Source: Armatimonadota bacterium (GTDB lineage: Bacteria > Vulcanimicrobiota > JACPDT01). Taken from it: a DNA stretch of 32,766 bases. The stretch lies in assembly GCA_016183865.1 (NCBI GenBank), contig JACPDT010000317.1:1-32766 (forward strand). Reading direction: 5' to 3'. Made by a program: the position numbers and the translations under genes. Below are positions 23,095 through 30,534 of this stretch, in pieces. The notes under the pieces are model-generated. The model did no database searches. It saw only the letters and a program-made list of their open reading frames with translations, and was not told the origin of the DNA. Numbering within the stretch: position 1 is the stretch's first letter; every line of letters starts with the position of its first letter.

Positions 23095-23589
23095 TCAAAG
23101 CTTCATTTGAGCTATCGCTTTGCTGGCCATGAGGGCTGCAGAGATTGTGGAAAGCGCCACCACAAATCCGCCCGGCCATCCGACCGCCTGCGAAAAGCCT
23201 GACGCGGCCAGGGAAATTCCGGCTCCGAGACCGAGCAAACCCCCGGCAAATTTTCCCAAGTCTTCCGGAGCGTCGTGATATCTGCCACTATTCGTAGGGA
23301 CGGAAGCGACCTGCATCAACTGGTCTACTACATAAAAGATCCCGGCGCCCATATTCGCAAAAGCGATTGCCGGAGCCCCTGTTTTGGGGACTTCCAAAGC
23401 GGCTCCGCTGTTGAGAACAGTAAGCCCTGTGAGCCCGATCATCCCTGCGCCGATGCCCACATCGGCCGCTGTCTTGAGAATTTCCCTTGGCTCCTGCTTT
23501 CCTGGCTTATCGGTTTTCTGCTTGAGGCTGCCGCCATTGAGGGGAAGATGAGATGTGGATAGTGTTGGAAAAGGCGAAATAATAGTCAT
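23095..23589 (-). CDS. Small glycine-rich four-helix membrane protein, paralogue A
   Basis: The protein has 164 aa; AAGGAGGT lies 9 nt before the ATG. The layout is the same as in paralogue B: a disordered N-tail of about 35 residues (MTIISPFPTLSTSHLPLNGG), then TAADVGIGAGMIGLTGLTVL, AIAFANMGAGIFYVVDQLM, LGKFAGGLLGLGAGISLAAS and VVALSTISAALMASKAI. Shared positions include AG-(L/M)-(V/I)-GLT-LT, AFAN-G-GI-Y-VDQ and ST-(I/V)-AALMA-K. The 127-bp AT-rich stretch upstream (23590-23716) separates it from the PLD gene and probably carries its own promoter, although I could not pick one out securely. The function is unknown; holin-like permeabilisation or envelope scaffolding are options. Confidence 0.6.
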   Translation of the reverse strand: MTIISPFPTLSTSHLPLNGGSLKQKTDKPGKQEPREILKTAADVGIGAGMIGLTGLTVLNSGAALEVPKTGAPAIAFANMGAGIFYVVDQLMQVASVPTNSGRYHDAPEDLGKFAGGLLGLGAGISLAASGFSQAVGWPGGFVVALSTISAALMASKAIAQMKL

Positions 23590-23716
23590 GTACCCCTACC
23601 TCCTTGATATAGTTTTTCTTATCGCCTGTACTACTCTAACAGAAAACAATGTGAAAAGATACAAGCAAAATGTAACAAATTTGAGAACTATTTGAAGGTT
23701 CCGTGGAAACCAGAAA

Positions 23717-25045
23717 TTAGTAACCCCTGAGCTCGTCCATTCTGCGAAGCTCATCTGCTTCTTCTCTTAGTGCAGCGATCTCCACATCAAACTCGGAATC
23801 CTCTGATGTCGTGAACATGGCTTTGGGCGCAATCTGGTTCAGGTCGTGTTCGGAACCGGTGATCGTCATGGGCGCTGCGCCGTGAAGGGCCTCTTTTCGC
23901 TTGGAATCGTGGCGAGGTCCAAGATAAATCGGATCCACGGATATCCTGGAGCTCCAATCTTCCTGGAAAATGGTCTCGAATTCGCTGTTTACTTCCTTTG
24001 AGATGATATCTGCCCCAGCTTCTCTGTGGACGTGGAAGCCCGCGTGTGTCCAATTGGCGCTTCCCACGATGACGCGATCGCCGTCAAATGCGGCGGCTTT
24101 TGCGTGGAGCTTTTCCGCAGTTTCAGGATTACAGGTGTACCACATCGCCTGGATTCCCGACTGTCTCAGCTCCTGCACAGCTCTTTCGTTTACAGGAAAA
24201 CCGTTTATTCTCAAAGGATGTACAATAACTTTTACATCTACACCGCGCTCATGGGCATCTTTAAGAGCCTGGATCACCGGTTTTGATGTAAGAGCGAAAA
24301 GTTCTGCATGAACTGAGCGCTTTGCTCCAGAGACTGCTTCCAGGACAGCTTCCTCATAAGGGGCGCCGGATTTGGGTCCTGATGTCACGACCCGCACAAG
24401 GGCATTCGCTTCCGGATGCGCGGGGGTCTTATTCATTGCAGGGAGGTCCTCTTTATCGCCTCCAGACTTGATCCAGTCTTGCCGGAAGTTCCGCTTCGCG
24501 TCATCTACGGCAGGACCGACGATTTCCACATCATAATCGTGATTCAGAGGAGAATGTTTGCCCCAGTTCATCCCTCCCAGAATGGCCTGATGCCCGTCTA
24601 TGATCAGCATCTTTACATGACACAACTGGCCTTTTCGTGCAGGATAGAAAAGAACCTCAACGCCGCTCTTCTCAAGCTTCTCTTTGATCTCATCCCGAGG
24701 CGCCTCGAATTTATCATTAGGAGGGTCCATAATGACCTGGACCTTGATTCCTTTCCTGGCTTCCTGGATCAGGAGATCAACCATTTCCGGCTTCTGGAGA
24801 TCATACATCTCGAGCCGTATGGAGGATTCGGCCCCCCGGATCGCTTCTTGTATATGAGCAAAGATCTCGTCCGAAGAGTCGGCAGGAGTGACGCTCTTGC
24901 CGGAAAGAAGGGCAACCTTGTTGCCGCTCAGATAAGAGGAGTCACCTTTGTCTCCTGGGGATCCCGGTTGATCGGACGCCTTCTTGTGTTTCTCCTTTTT
25001 TGGCGCCAGATCGCTGGGAAACGCGGCGCCGATGTTCTGAATCAT
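23717..25045 (-). CDS. Phospholipase D-like protein with two HKD motifs
   Basis: The protein has 442 aa. A disordered N-tail (1 to about 55) precedes two PLDc domains with complete catalytic motifs: HVKMLIID...GGMNW (H143, K145, D150) and HAKAAAFD...GSANW (H314, K316, D321). A charged C-terminal tail of about 70 residues ends in EIAALREEADELRRMDEL. Such proteins hydrolyse or transfer phosphodiester bonds of phospholipids (cardiolipin synthase/PLD type) or, in some families, nucleic acids. There is no transmembrane helix or signal peptide. GAGGG lies about 8 nt before ATG 25045. Copy 2 of the 65-bp repeat lies 31-95 bp upstream of the start and supplies a promoter-like pair pointing at it. The architecture parallels the C-terminal half of the YidD fusion protein. 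Confidence 0.85.
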   Translation of the reverse strand: MIQNIGAAFPSDLAPKKEKHKKASDQPGSPGDKGDSSYLSGNKVALLSGKSVTPADSSDEIFAHIQEAIRGAESSIRLEMYDLQKPEMVDLLIQEARKGIKVQVIMDPPNDKFEAPRDEIKEKLEKSGVEVLFYPARKGQLCHVKMLIIDGHQAILGGMNWGKHSPLNHDYDVEIVGPAVDDAKRNFRQDWIKSGGDKEDLPAMNKTPAHPEANALVRVVTSGPKSGAPYEEAVLEAVSGAKRSVHAELFALTSKPVIQALKDAHERGVDVKVIVHPLRINGFPVNERAVQELRQSGIQAMWYTCNPETAEKLHAKAAAFDGDRVIVGSANWTHAGFHVHREAGADIISKEVNSEFETIFQEDWSSRISVDPIYLGPRHDSKRKEALHGAAPMTITGSEHDLNQIAPKAMFTTSEDSEFDVEIAALREEADELRRMDELRGY

Positions 25046-25075
25046 GTGACAGCCCTCATTCTTGCGAACGGATTA

Positions 25076-25140
25076 TGATGCGATCACAGCATAGCAGAAA
25101 GGATAAGTGACAATCAAGTTCCAGCAGGGATCCAACTGTG
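25076..25140 (-). repeat. 65-bp dispersed repeat, copy 2
   Basis: 59 of 65 bases are identical to copy 1 at 22398. Read on the minus strand, TTGATT (-35-like), 18 nt, TATGCT (-10-like, preceded by TGC) point into the PLD gene, which starts 31 bp downstream of the element's edge. The repeat may therefore have donated the PLD promoter. Confidence 0.8.
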
Positions 25141-25221
25141 TGCCTGTCCCCGCGGTCCCCCAAGGCTATGGTATATGAGTTTCCATTGCCGGTGTCGCCA
25201 TTCTGATAGACCGCGAGTCTC

Positions 25222-25250
25222 TTGCAATTGGAATTCGTCTGTACTATAAT
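25222..25250 (+). promoter_or_regulatory. Strong sigma70-like promoter for the Tyr-X-(D/N/S) peptide gene
   Basis: TTGCAA (25222-25227), 17 nt, TATAAT (25245-25250). The start of transcription is expected near 25257, leaving a leader of about 50 nt. The -10 matches consensus fully and is among the best in the window. Confidence 0.7.
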
Positions 25251-25307
25251 AGTAAAAAAGATCCAGGCCGACATTCGGGTCCCTGGTGACCCTGAGAGGG
25301 TGAGCAT

Positions 25308-25619
25308 GTGAAAAAAAAGGATGAAAACAAGGAGCAAGGACACGAGGTTTTGACCCGACGGGCGGCCATGAAACGAATCGCCGCCGCGATGGGCGGGGCA
25401 GCGTTGGGAGTCGGAATGTTCGGGCAGGCCCCGGAGGCCTGGGGCCAGTACTCAAGCTCCAGGCAGATCGCCCGATACATAAGCATTGAGGGCTCATACG
25501 TAGACACCGTCTATGTAGACAACAAGTACGTCAACCGCGGCCCGAGCTATAAAGACTACGTGTCTTTCTATAAGAGCTACTCAAGCCACAGGCCGCCGCC
25601 GCCTCCGGGCAAGAAGTAG
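25308..25619 (+). CDS. Tat-like small peptide with nine Tyr-X-(Asp/Asn/Ser) units; candidate radical-SAM RiPP precursor
   Basis: The protein has 103 aa from GTG 25308, preceded by GAGAGGGTGA. Residues 17-37 (TRRAAMKRIAAAMGGAALGVG) resemble a Tat signal: a twin Arg followed by Lys and an Ala/Gly hydrophobic stretch. From residue 46 (QYSSS) the sequence is tyrosine-rich: YSS, YIS, YVD, YVD, YVN, YKD, YVS, YKS and YSS, ending in HRPPPPPGKK. All nine tyrosines are followed at +2 by Asp, Asn or Ser. This is the spacing of three-residue cyclophane (triceptide-type) RiPP cores, where a radical SAM/SPASM enzyme links an aromatic side chain to the residue two positions on. Three radical-SAM-related genes lie directly downstream on the opposite strand. 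The precursor role is inferred from the pattern and context. Confidence 0.65.
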   Translation: MKKKDENKEQGHEVLTRRAAMKRIAAAMGGAALGVGMFGQAPEAWGQYSSSRQIARYISIEGSYVDTVYVDNKYVNRGPSYKDYVSFYKSYSSHRPPPPPGKK

Positions 25620-25729
25620 CGCTCTCTTCGGAAGGATACCGGCTGTGCTCGGCGGTGGGAAAGGAGGGACGAGCTTCGTCGCGTCCGGCGTCTCTTCTCT
25701 CGATGGGGAGGAATAAGGCCCGTGGCTGT

Positions 25730-27751
25730 CTATAAGAGCCCTCTAATGGCTTTGTAAATGATTTTCAGGCTCAGTCCATTCATACAGTGTCCGTCCCCTT
25801 CCGGGCAGTCCGTCTGGTAGCTGTCCGCACTGCCCTTCCCGATGCACCCTTTCGCATACTCACAATTCACGTCCGCCTGCAGATGGACTTGTCCCGAGTA
25901 GCCGTAGACTCGATGATCGGTCGGTCCCCAGAGGACGACCGCCGGAATTCCGCACAAATGGGCGGCATGCATGATGAAATTGTCTGATGTGACAACAGCA
26001 TTGAAGCGCCCGACAAGAGAGATCAATTGTCTGGGCGTTGTCAATCCCAGCAGACTGTGGGCTCCCCGGATATAGCGATCCCTCATTCTCCCGGCCTGGA
26101 CGATCCCGATCCCGTCTCGATTCAGAACCTCCACAAGGGATTCCCATCTATCGAGGGCCATCTGTTTTCTGGGAGAATCGGAGCTCTGGCAAACCAGAAC
26201 ATTGCGCTTTTTCCACGGTATGAGGCCAGGGAGAACGGGATCATCCTCCGGCGTCCAGGGGATGTAGAGGAGCTCCGGAACAGGAGTCGCGATGCCGAAC
26301 ATGCGGGCCAGAACCTGATAAGCCCTCTTCCCGTGAAGCTTGTAGTCTTCCTGGTCCCAGTAATTTGTGCCGATGAATCCGGCCCCTGGAGGGGGATGGC
26401 CGATGTGAGCGATTGCCGGGTGGCCCTTAAGAAGAGGAGGATATTTTGTTCGGGAAACCAGGTTGAATTGTCGAGAGGGATCCTGTTCCACAACCTGTTT
26501 CAGGACTCCCGAAATCATCAGGGTATCTCCCAATCCCCCGACGGGGTTGATCCACAAGAGATCTCCGTTTCCCATCGCGGGTTCAAGCTGCCTTTTTCCC
26601 GCAACCTTTGTCCCTTGAAGGTGAAGGGCATTTTCCGCCTGAGCCGGCTCGGCAACCGCCGATTCGCCTCTTACTGTGGGCTCGAAATATTGCTCAATAA
26701 GATCCCTCTTTGCCGCACACCATTCCGTTTTGTGAAGAAATGACCCTGAATGGGACCACGAGTCGAGGGGGCAGCCCCCGTGGCAGATGTTCCAGAACCG
26801 GCAGCCTTTGCATTCCCCCTTGGGTAGAACCTTGTTGCGCTCAAGAAGGGCAGCCCTCTGGGGATCTGCAAAAACCTGGGAAAAGGACTTGTCGAAAACG
26901 GAGCCATAGGGGAGCAGGCCCCAGTCCCCCGAACGGCCGCAATGCGACAGGCTTCCATCGGGCAGCAGGTTCAAGTGCGTATGGGCGCAGGCCCCTGAGT
27001 CGCAGCACATCAATGATGGGCTTCCCTCAAGAAGATTGCGAGTCAGGGAAAAGAAGGGCTCCACCTGGCCATACTGTTCACGGCGCTTCCACCATACGGG
27101 AAAGATCGCCCCGAGAAAATGGGCGTATTCCTCGGGGGTGATTTTCAATTGCCAGGGGTCCCCGCCATAGAGAAGGACAGGGTTGAACATGAATGATCCC
27201 TTCGGGGAGAGGTTGGAAAGAAACTGAAACACCTCGAGGGGTTTCGCCAGAGATCGCCTTGTCACCACATAGATGACTCCCCAACTGAATCCTTCTTCTT
27301 CCACGAGACGGAGAGCCTCCATGAACCTCTTGTTATAGGTCTTTGAGTCGCGTTTGGGCCCCAGACCTCTGATATCTCCTATGGGATCGTAGCTTGTGCC
27401 TATGCTTCGAATTCCCAGCTTTCCAAGAATCTCCGCGAACTTCCGGGAAAAGAGAGTAAGGTTGCTCTGCATATCATGCCTGATGCGGTCGCATGTTTTG
27501 GGGCAATGCTTCTCCTGAAAAGAAAGAGCCTGTGAGAAAAAGTCAGGACCCAGCAAAAGGGGTTCTCCACCGTGCCAGATGATTTCCATGTGCTCTTGGG
27601 GTCGTTCCAGCAGGAACTCATTGATCCGACAAAAGAAGATCTCCAGGGTCTCGGCGGACATGGTGGGTGTACGGGGTTTCTTGCGCACAACGTCGCAATA
27701 GGCGCATCTCCCGTTACATGCCTCCGTGGGCTTGAAAATTACGGTTGCCAT
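25730..27751 (-). CDS. Radical SAM/SPASM maturase fused to GT9 (heptosyltransferase-like) domain
   Basis: The protein has 673 aa; GAGGAG lies 8 nt before ATG 27751. Residues 1 to about 355 are a radical SAM enzyme: CNGRCAYC (C12, C16, C19) for the SAM-binding [4Fe-4S] cluster, WHGGEPLL, and a complete SPASM domain following the CX9-15GX4C ... CX2CX5CX3C ... C rule (C255, C271, C314, C317, C323, C327, C345). Residues about 395-673 form a GT9 domain: INPVGGLGDTLMISGVL, a middle sugar-nucleotide domain, AVVTSDNFIMHAAHLCGIPAVVLWGP and a Cys-rich end. SPASM enzymes of this type modify peptides; GT9 enzymes transfer heptose in LPS or onto proteins. One continuous frame joins the two. It overlaps the upstream gene by 13 nt. 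The predicted substrate is the convergent Tyr-rich peptide. Confidence 0.85.
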   Translation of the reverse strand: MATVIFKPTEACNGRCAYCDVVRKKPRTPTMSAETLEIFFCRINEFLLERPQEHMEIIWHGGEPLLLGPDFFSQALSFQEKHCPKTCDRIRHDMQSNLTLFSRKFAEILGKLGIRSIGTSYDPIGDIRGLGPKRDSKTYNKRFMEALRLVEEEGFSWGVIYVVTRRSLAKPLEVFQFLSNLSPKGSFMFNPVLLYGGDPWQLKITPEEYAHFLGAIFPVWWKRREQYGQVEPFFSLTRNLLEGSPSLMCCDSGACAHTHLNLLPDGSLSHCGRSGDWGLLPYGSVFDKSFSQVFADPQRAALLERNKVLPKGECKGCRFWNICHGGCPLDSWSHSGSFLHKTEWCAAKRDLIEQYFEPTVRGESAVAEPAQAENALHLQGTKVAGKRQLEPAMGNGDLLWINPVGGLGDTLMISGVLKQVVEQDPSRQFNLVSRTKYPPLLKGHPAIAHIGHPPPGAGFIGTNYWDQEDYKLHGKRAYQVLARMFGIATPVPELLYIPWTPEDDPVLPGLIPWKKRNVLVCQSSDSPRKQMALDRWESLVEVLNRDGIGIVQAGRMRDRYIRGAHSLLGLTTPRQLISLVGRFNAVVTSDNFIMHAAHLCGIPAVVLWGPTDHRVYGYSGQVHLQADVNCEYAKGCIGKGSADSYQTDCPEGDGHCMNGLSLKIIYKAIRGLL

Positions 27752-28608
27752 ACCCGCGACTCCTCATTCTGCAGTTTTCGGGCTCTGTTCTGACAGGCTG
27801 TTTCCAACATTTCACGGAAAAAAGCGGAGCACCCATTGTTTCCGGGCTTATTTGGAGCGAATCTTCCAAGGCAAGCTTTCCATCCGACGCAAGAGGCGCA
27901 GTGGTGGTTCTCGGCCAGGAGTCGTCTCCACCTGTTTGTCCTTTCCCTGATCGCTGGAAATTCGGCATCTTCTTCGATTTTTGAGAGATCATGGGCGATG
28001 AACTTCCTTGCCTTGAGATCCCCTCGATACAGCGCCACTCGCCCTGTTGCATCAAGATGCAGAAAATGCCTCGGGTCATCGAACCATATGGACCCCCATT
28101 CCAGGTATGCGGAGGGGTCATAGTTGGAAGCAATGAAGGCAAAAGGCTCGATTGAGGCGTGGGGAACGCGCTCAAGCACGGCATAGGTCATCAAGTCTGT
28201 GAGGGCATCCCAGTCCGTCCCGCCGTCGCCGAAAACCGCGCAAGAGTGAATCCCCACAGAAGACAGGATCCGAAGGGCAACGATATTGTCGGGATGGTTG
28301 CAGGGCAGGTAAACTCGCAGATCAAGATCCCGCAGCAAGTTGAGACCTTTTGCAAGATTGCGGAATTTCCCCAGAGATGGCGCCATGATTGCCAGGGGAG
28401 TTCCTTTCAGGTTTTCCCAGAGGTCGAGGTCGGACAGCGGAGAATCGGATTCCACCATCACGCAAAGGAGGTTGTTCCCGCTTTCTCGCACATGCCTCGC
28501 AGCCTTCTGAGCGTGATGGAGGCCGGTCACCTTCACGGCCACCGTGTATCCCTGAAGGCTTCTCAGCAGGGTCTTGTTATGGGGACAGACGATTTTTGGC
28601 AAGCTCAT
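27739..28608 (-). CDS. Radical-SAM/SPASM-related protein lacking the CxxxCxxC motif
   Basis: The protein has 289 aa. The middle reads like a partial TIM barrel (LNLLRDLDLRVYLPCNHPDNIVALRILSSVGIHSCAVFG, then GGTDWDALTDLM). The C-terminus carries a SPASM-type auxiliary-cluster motif, CASCVGWKAC (CX2CX5C), with a later GCSAFF cysteine. No CxxxCxxC is present near the N-terminus, so it should not bind a SAM-cleaving cluster. It overlaps the neighbouring radical SAM gene by 32 nt and the SPASM-GT9 gene by 13 nt, which indicates tight co-expression and probably complex formation. It may be a non-catalytic partner or peptide-recognition subunit. The annotation rests on the C-terminal motif and context; overall fold is inferred. 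Confidence 0.55.
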   Translation of the reverse strand: MSLPKIVCPHNKTLLRSLQGYTVAVKVTGLHHAQKAARHVRESGNNLLCVMVESDSPLSDLDLWENLKGTPLAIMAPSLGKFRNLAKGLNLLRDLDLRVYLPCNHPDNIVALRILSSVGIHSCAVFGDGGTDWDALTDLMTYAVLERVPHASIEPFAFIASNYDPSAYLEWGSIWFDDPRHFLHLDATGRVALYRGDLKARKFIAHDLSKIEEDAEFPAIRERTNRWRRLLAENHHCASCVGWKACLGRFAPNKPGNNGCSAFFREMLETACQNRARKLQNEESRVWQP

Positions 28609-29605
28609 CCTCGATTTCCGGAAGCCTCACAGGCGCCTCAGGGATAAGGCGGTTCAGGACCTGGCACAGCCCACCCCCGGCGCAAACACAGTCTTCCTGG
28701 TATCTGCAGCCATCGCATTCATCATAAATTCCAGGAATCTCCGCCTTGATCTCATCCCTGAGTTTCCAGAAATGATCCTCGATCTGTTTCATCGAGTTGA
28801 ATTCAAAGAGCGATTTTCTCCGGTAATTGGAAAGGGGAAAGCAGAAATAGACACCCATATCGGGCGATATGTCGCAGGCCGGGCCGCAACCAAACTCGAC
28901 AGCGCCTCTGAAGCGGTGAAGCCATCCCAGCTCCTCATCATTGAACCGACAGATGGGAAATCCGCAGTCCAGTCCGGGCCTGACCCGGAGCGTATCGAAA
29001 AGGGACCGATAGGAGTATAGCCGCTCCACGACATGTCTGATTTCCTTCGGGTGGATGAAACGGCTCCCTGCACCCGGGATGGGGTGGGCGATGCCGATGC
29101 GCAAATGTCGCTTCAAGCCGAAACGGTTGATGAGGTCAAAGAGAAAATCGAGCTTGAAATCGGGGCGATAGATATTGAAGCCCGGACTGACCCAGGGCCC
29201 CATGAGGGAGAGAAAACGTTGGATGCTCCCTGTTTCCTTTTCTGAAGCGGGTGTCTGCGCAGGATCATTCAGGTTGCACACAAGGGAAAATCGGTCTGTG
29301 TTGACATCGCAGAGGTGATGCTTGAGCTCTTCGAGCCTGGAGGGGCTCAGGATTCCATTCGTGAAGACTGTAACATCAAAGCCTCGTTCCAGCAGATAGA
29401 GGACAAAATCAACAAATTCGGGGTGTACCGTCGGCTCCCCGCCCAGAAGGGACAAATGCCTCTCCCCTGATGCCTTGAGGAAATCCGCGATGTAGATGAG
29501 GTTCTCCCAGGACATGCGAATCCCGGTGTCCCCCGACATTTCTTCCTTTGCGAAACAATAGGGACAGGAGCGGTTGCACCGTGTGGTAAGAAGTATATTC
29601 GCCAT
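28577..29605 (-). CDS. Radical SAM protein with SPASM/twitch-like C-terminus
   Basis: The protein has 342 aa. TTRCNRSCPYC gives the CxxxCxxC cluster ligands (C10, C14, C17), followed by the core motifs LSLLGGEPTVHPEF and VTVFTNGIL. The C-terminal part has CGPACDISPDMGVYFC and CDGCRYQEDCVCAGGGLC, enough cysteines for at least one auxiliary cluster. This pattern is common in peptide- and protein-modifying radical SAM enzymes. The ATG has no convincing SD and is preceded by a 13-bp hairpin directly after the PKD gene's stop. It is the second gene of the PKD-rSAM-SPASM-like-rSAM/GT9 series; its role may be a second modification of the Tyr-rich peptide or of another substrate. Confidence 0.82.
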   Translation of the reverse strand: MANILLTTRCNRSCPYCFAKEEMSGDTGIRMSWENLIYIADFLKASGERHLSLLGGEPTVHPEFVDFVLYLLERGFDVTVFTNGILSPSRLEELKHHLCDVNTDRFSLVCNLNDPAQTPASEKETGSIQRFLSLMGPWVSPGFNIYRPDFKLDFLFDLINRFGLKRHLRIGIAHPIPGAGSRFIHPKEIRHVVERLYSYRSLFDTLRVRPGLDCGFPICRFNDEELGWLHRFRGAVEFGCGPACDISPDMGVYFCFPLSNYRRKSLFEFNSMKQIEDHFWKLRDEIKAEIPGIYDECDGCRYQEDCVCAGGGLCQVLNRLIPEAPVRLPEIEDELAKNRLSP

Positions 29606-29612
29606 GCCTGGG

Positions 29613-29653
29613 GGTAAGCAGTCAGCAATCGGTCACCCATCTGACAGCTTACC
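29613..29653. other. Hairpin between the PKD and radical SAM genes
   Basis: GGTAAGCAGTCAG (29613-29625) pairs with CTGACAGCTTACC (29641-29653): 13 bp with one mismatch and a 15-nt loop. It fills the 50-bp gap and lies just before the radical SAM ATG, which lacks an SD. It has no U-run; it may modulate translation or stability, or be a short intergenic repeat. Confidence 0.5.
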
Positions 29654-29655
29654 GC

Positions 29656-30312
29656 TTATCTGGCCTCCTCGATCGTGACCGTCACGCTTCCTCCCCTGTT
29701 CGAGCCGTCAAAGACGGTAAGGACGTATTTACCTGTATCCGGCAATTTGCCTTCCCAACTGTTGACCCCATCCCTGGCACCCTCGTTGGGGGGATGGTAG
29801 TTGCCGCCTGACGCAGATTCGAGATGGCCATAAGGCTCCATCCCCGCGGCCTGGGCCTGCATATGGATGCGTACCTTCTGCCCGCGTGTGGCCTGGAACC
29901 GGATCTCCGATGCTCCGCCTTCTCCCGCCACTGTAACGGTCTTTTTCACGGCGACATGGATCGGCTGGTTCCAGGAGGCGCTTTGGGTGCCGGAACGGAC
30001 GAGGACCCCTGCGGTGAAGTCTCCGATACGCTCATAAGTGTGGGCAGGGTTTTGCTCACCGGATGTAGAGCCTTCCCCGAAGGTCCATCGGTAAGAGTAT
30101 TTGCCTTTTCCGCCGACGGCTTTGCACTGGAACTTCACTGTCAGTGGGGGCGCTCCATCGGTGGGCGTTGCGGCGCAGGAGATCGTGAGGGGCAGCTTCT
30201 CCGCGGACAGGGTCCATCCCGCCAGAAAGCCGATCAGGACCAGGAAGGCCGTGCAGCAATACACGAAGGCACGGCCACCGGGTTGTGGTTTCCAGGTAAG
30301 CCGAATGTTCAT
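29656..30312 (-). CDS. Membrane-anchored PKD-domain protein with C-terminal PPC-like beta domain
   Basis: The protein has 218 aa; GGGGGGA lies 7 nt before ATG 30312. There is an N-terminal signal anchor (residues about 17-35, VYCCTAFLVLIGFLAGWTL). A PKD domain follows at about 40-120 (ATPTDGAPPLTVKFQCKAVGGKGKYSYRWTFGEGSTSGEQNPAHTY split over the usual strands, with the WTFGEG motif). A second beta domain at about 125-218 resembles bacterial pre-peptidase C-terminal domains (SGGNY; LPDTGKYVLTVFDGSNRGGSVTVTI). It is extracytoplasmic and probably binds protein or carbohydrate. It is the first gene of the radical-SAM series and could be a surface partner or a modification target. Confidence 0.78.
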   Translation of the reverse strand: MNIRLTWKPQPGGRAFVYCCTAFLVLIGFLAGWTLSAEKLPLTISCAATPTDGAPPLTVKFQCKAVGGKGKYSYRWTFGEGSTSGEQNPAHTYERIGDFTAGVLVRSGTQSASWNQPIHVAVKKTVTVAGEGGASEIRFQATRGQKVRIHMQAQAAGMEPYGHLESASGGNYHPPNEGARDGVNSWEGKLPDTGKYVLTVFDGSNRGGSVTVTIEEAR

Positions 30313-30534
30313 TCAAGATCCCCCCATTCATTTCACGTTGTCCCACCGATTTGATCCGGACCAATTCCCTCATTCTTCCACAATTTTCAGGCAGTTCCTT
30401 CGGCCCTTGTACCGCCCCTGCCCAATTGGCCGAAAAAGCATCTTCCAAATCCCTCGACGAACCGGTACGCAGTTTTGCGAACAAGCAATCACGTCCCCTG
30501 TGTGGCTGAATGCCGACCGCTGGATGCTGAACGT
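30313..30534. other. Gap upstream of the PKD/radical-SAM operon
   Basis: 222 bp hold no supported gene. The minus-strand ORF that crosses it (30056-30688) is an out-of-frame shadow of the flanking genes. The sequence looks like non-coding intergenic filler; no convincing promoter could be chosen. Confidence 0.5.

Noticed and set aside
22398-25140. Insertion sequence or CRISPR bounded by the two 65-bp repeats
   Set aside because: The copies are in the same orientation, only two, 2.7 kb apart, with no transposase or spacer structure between them.
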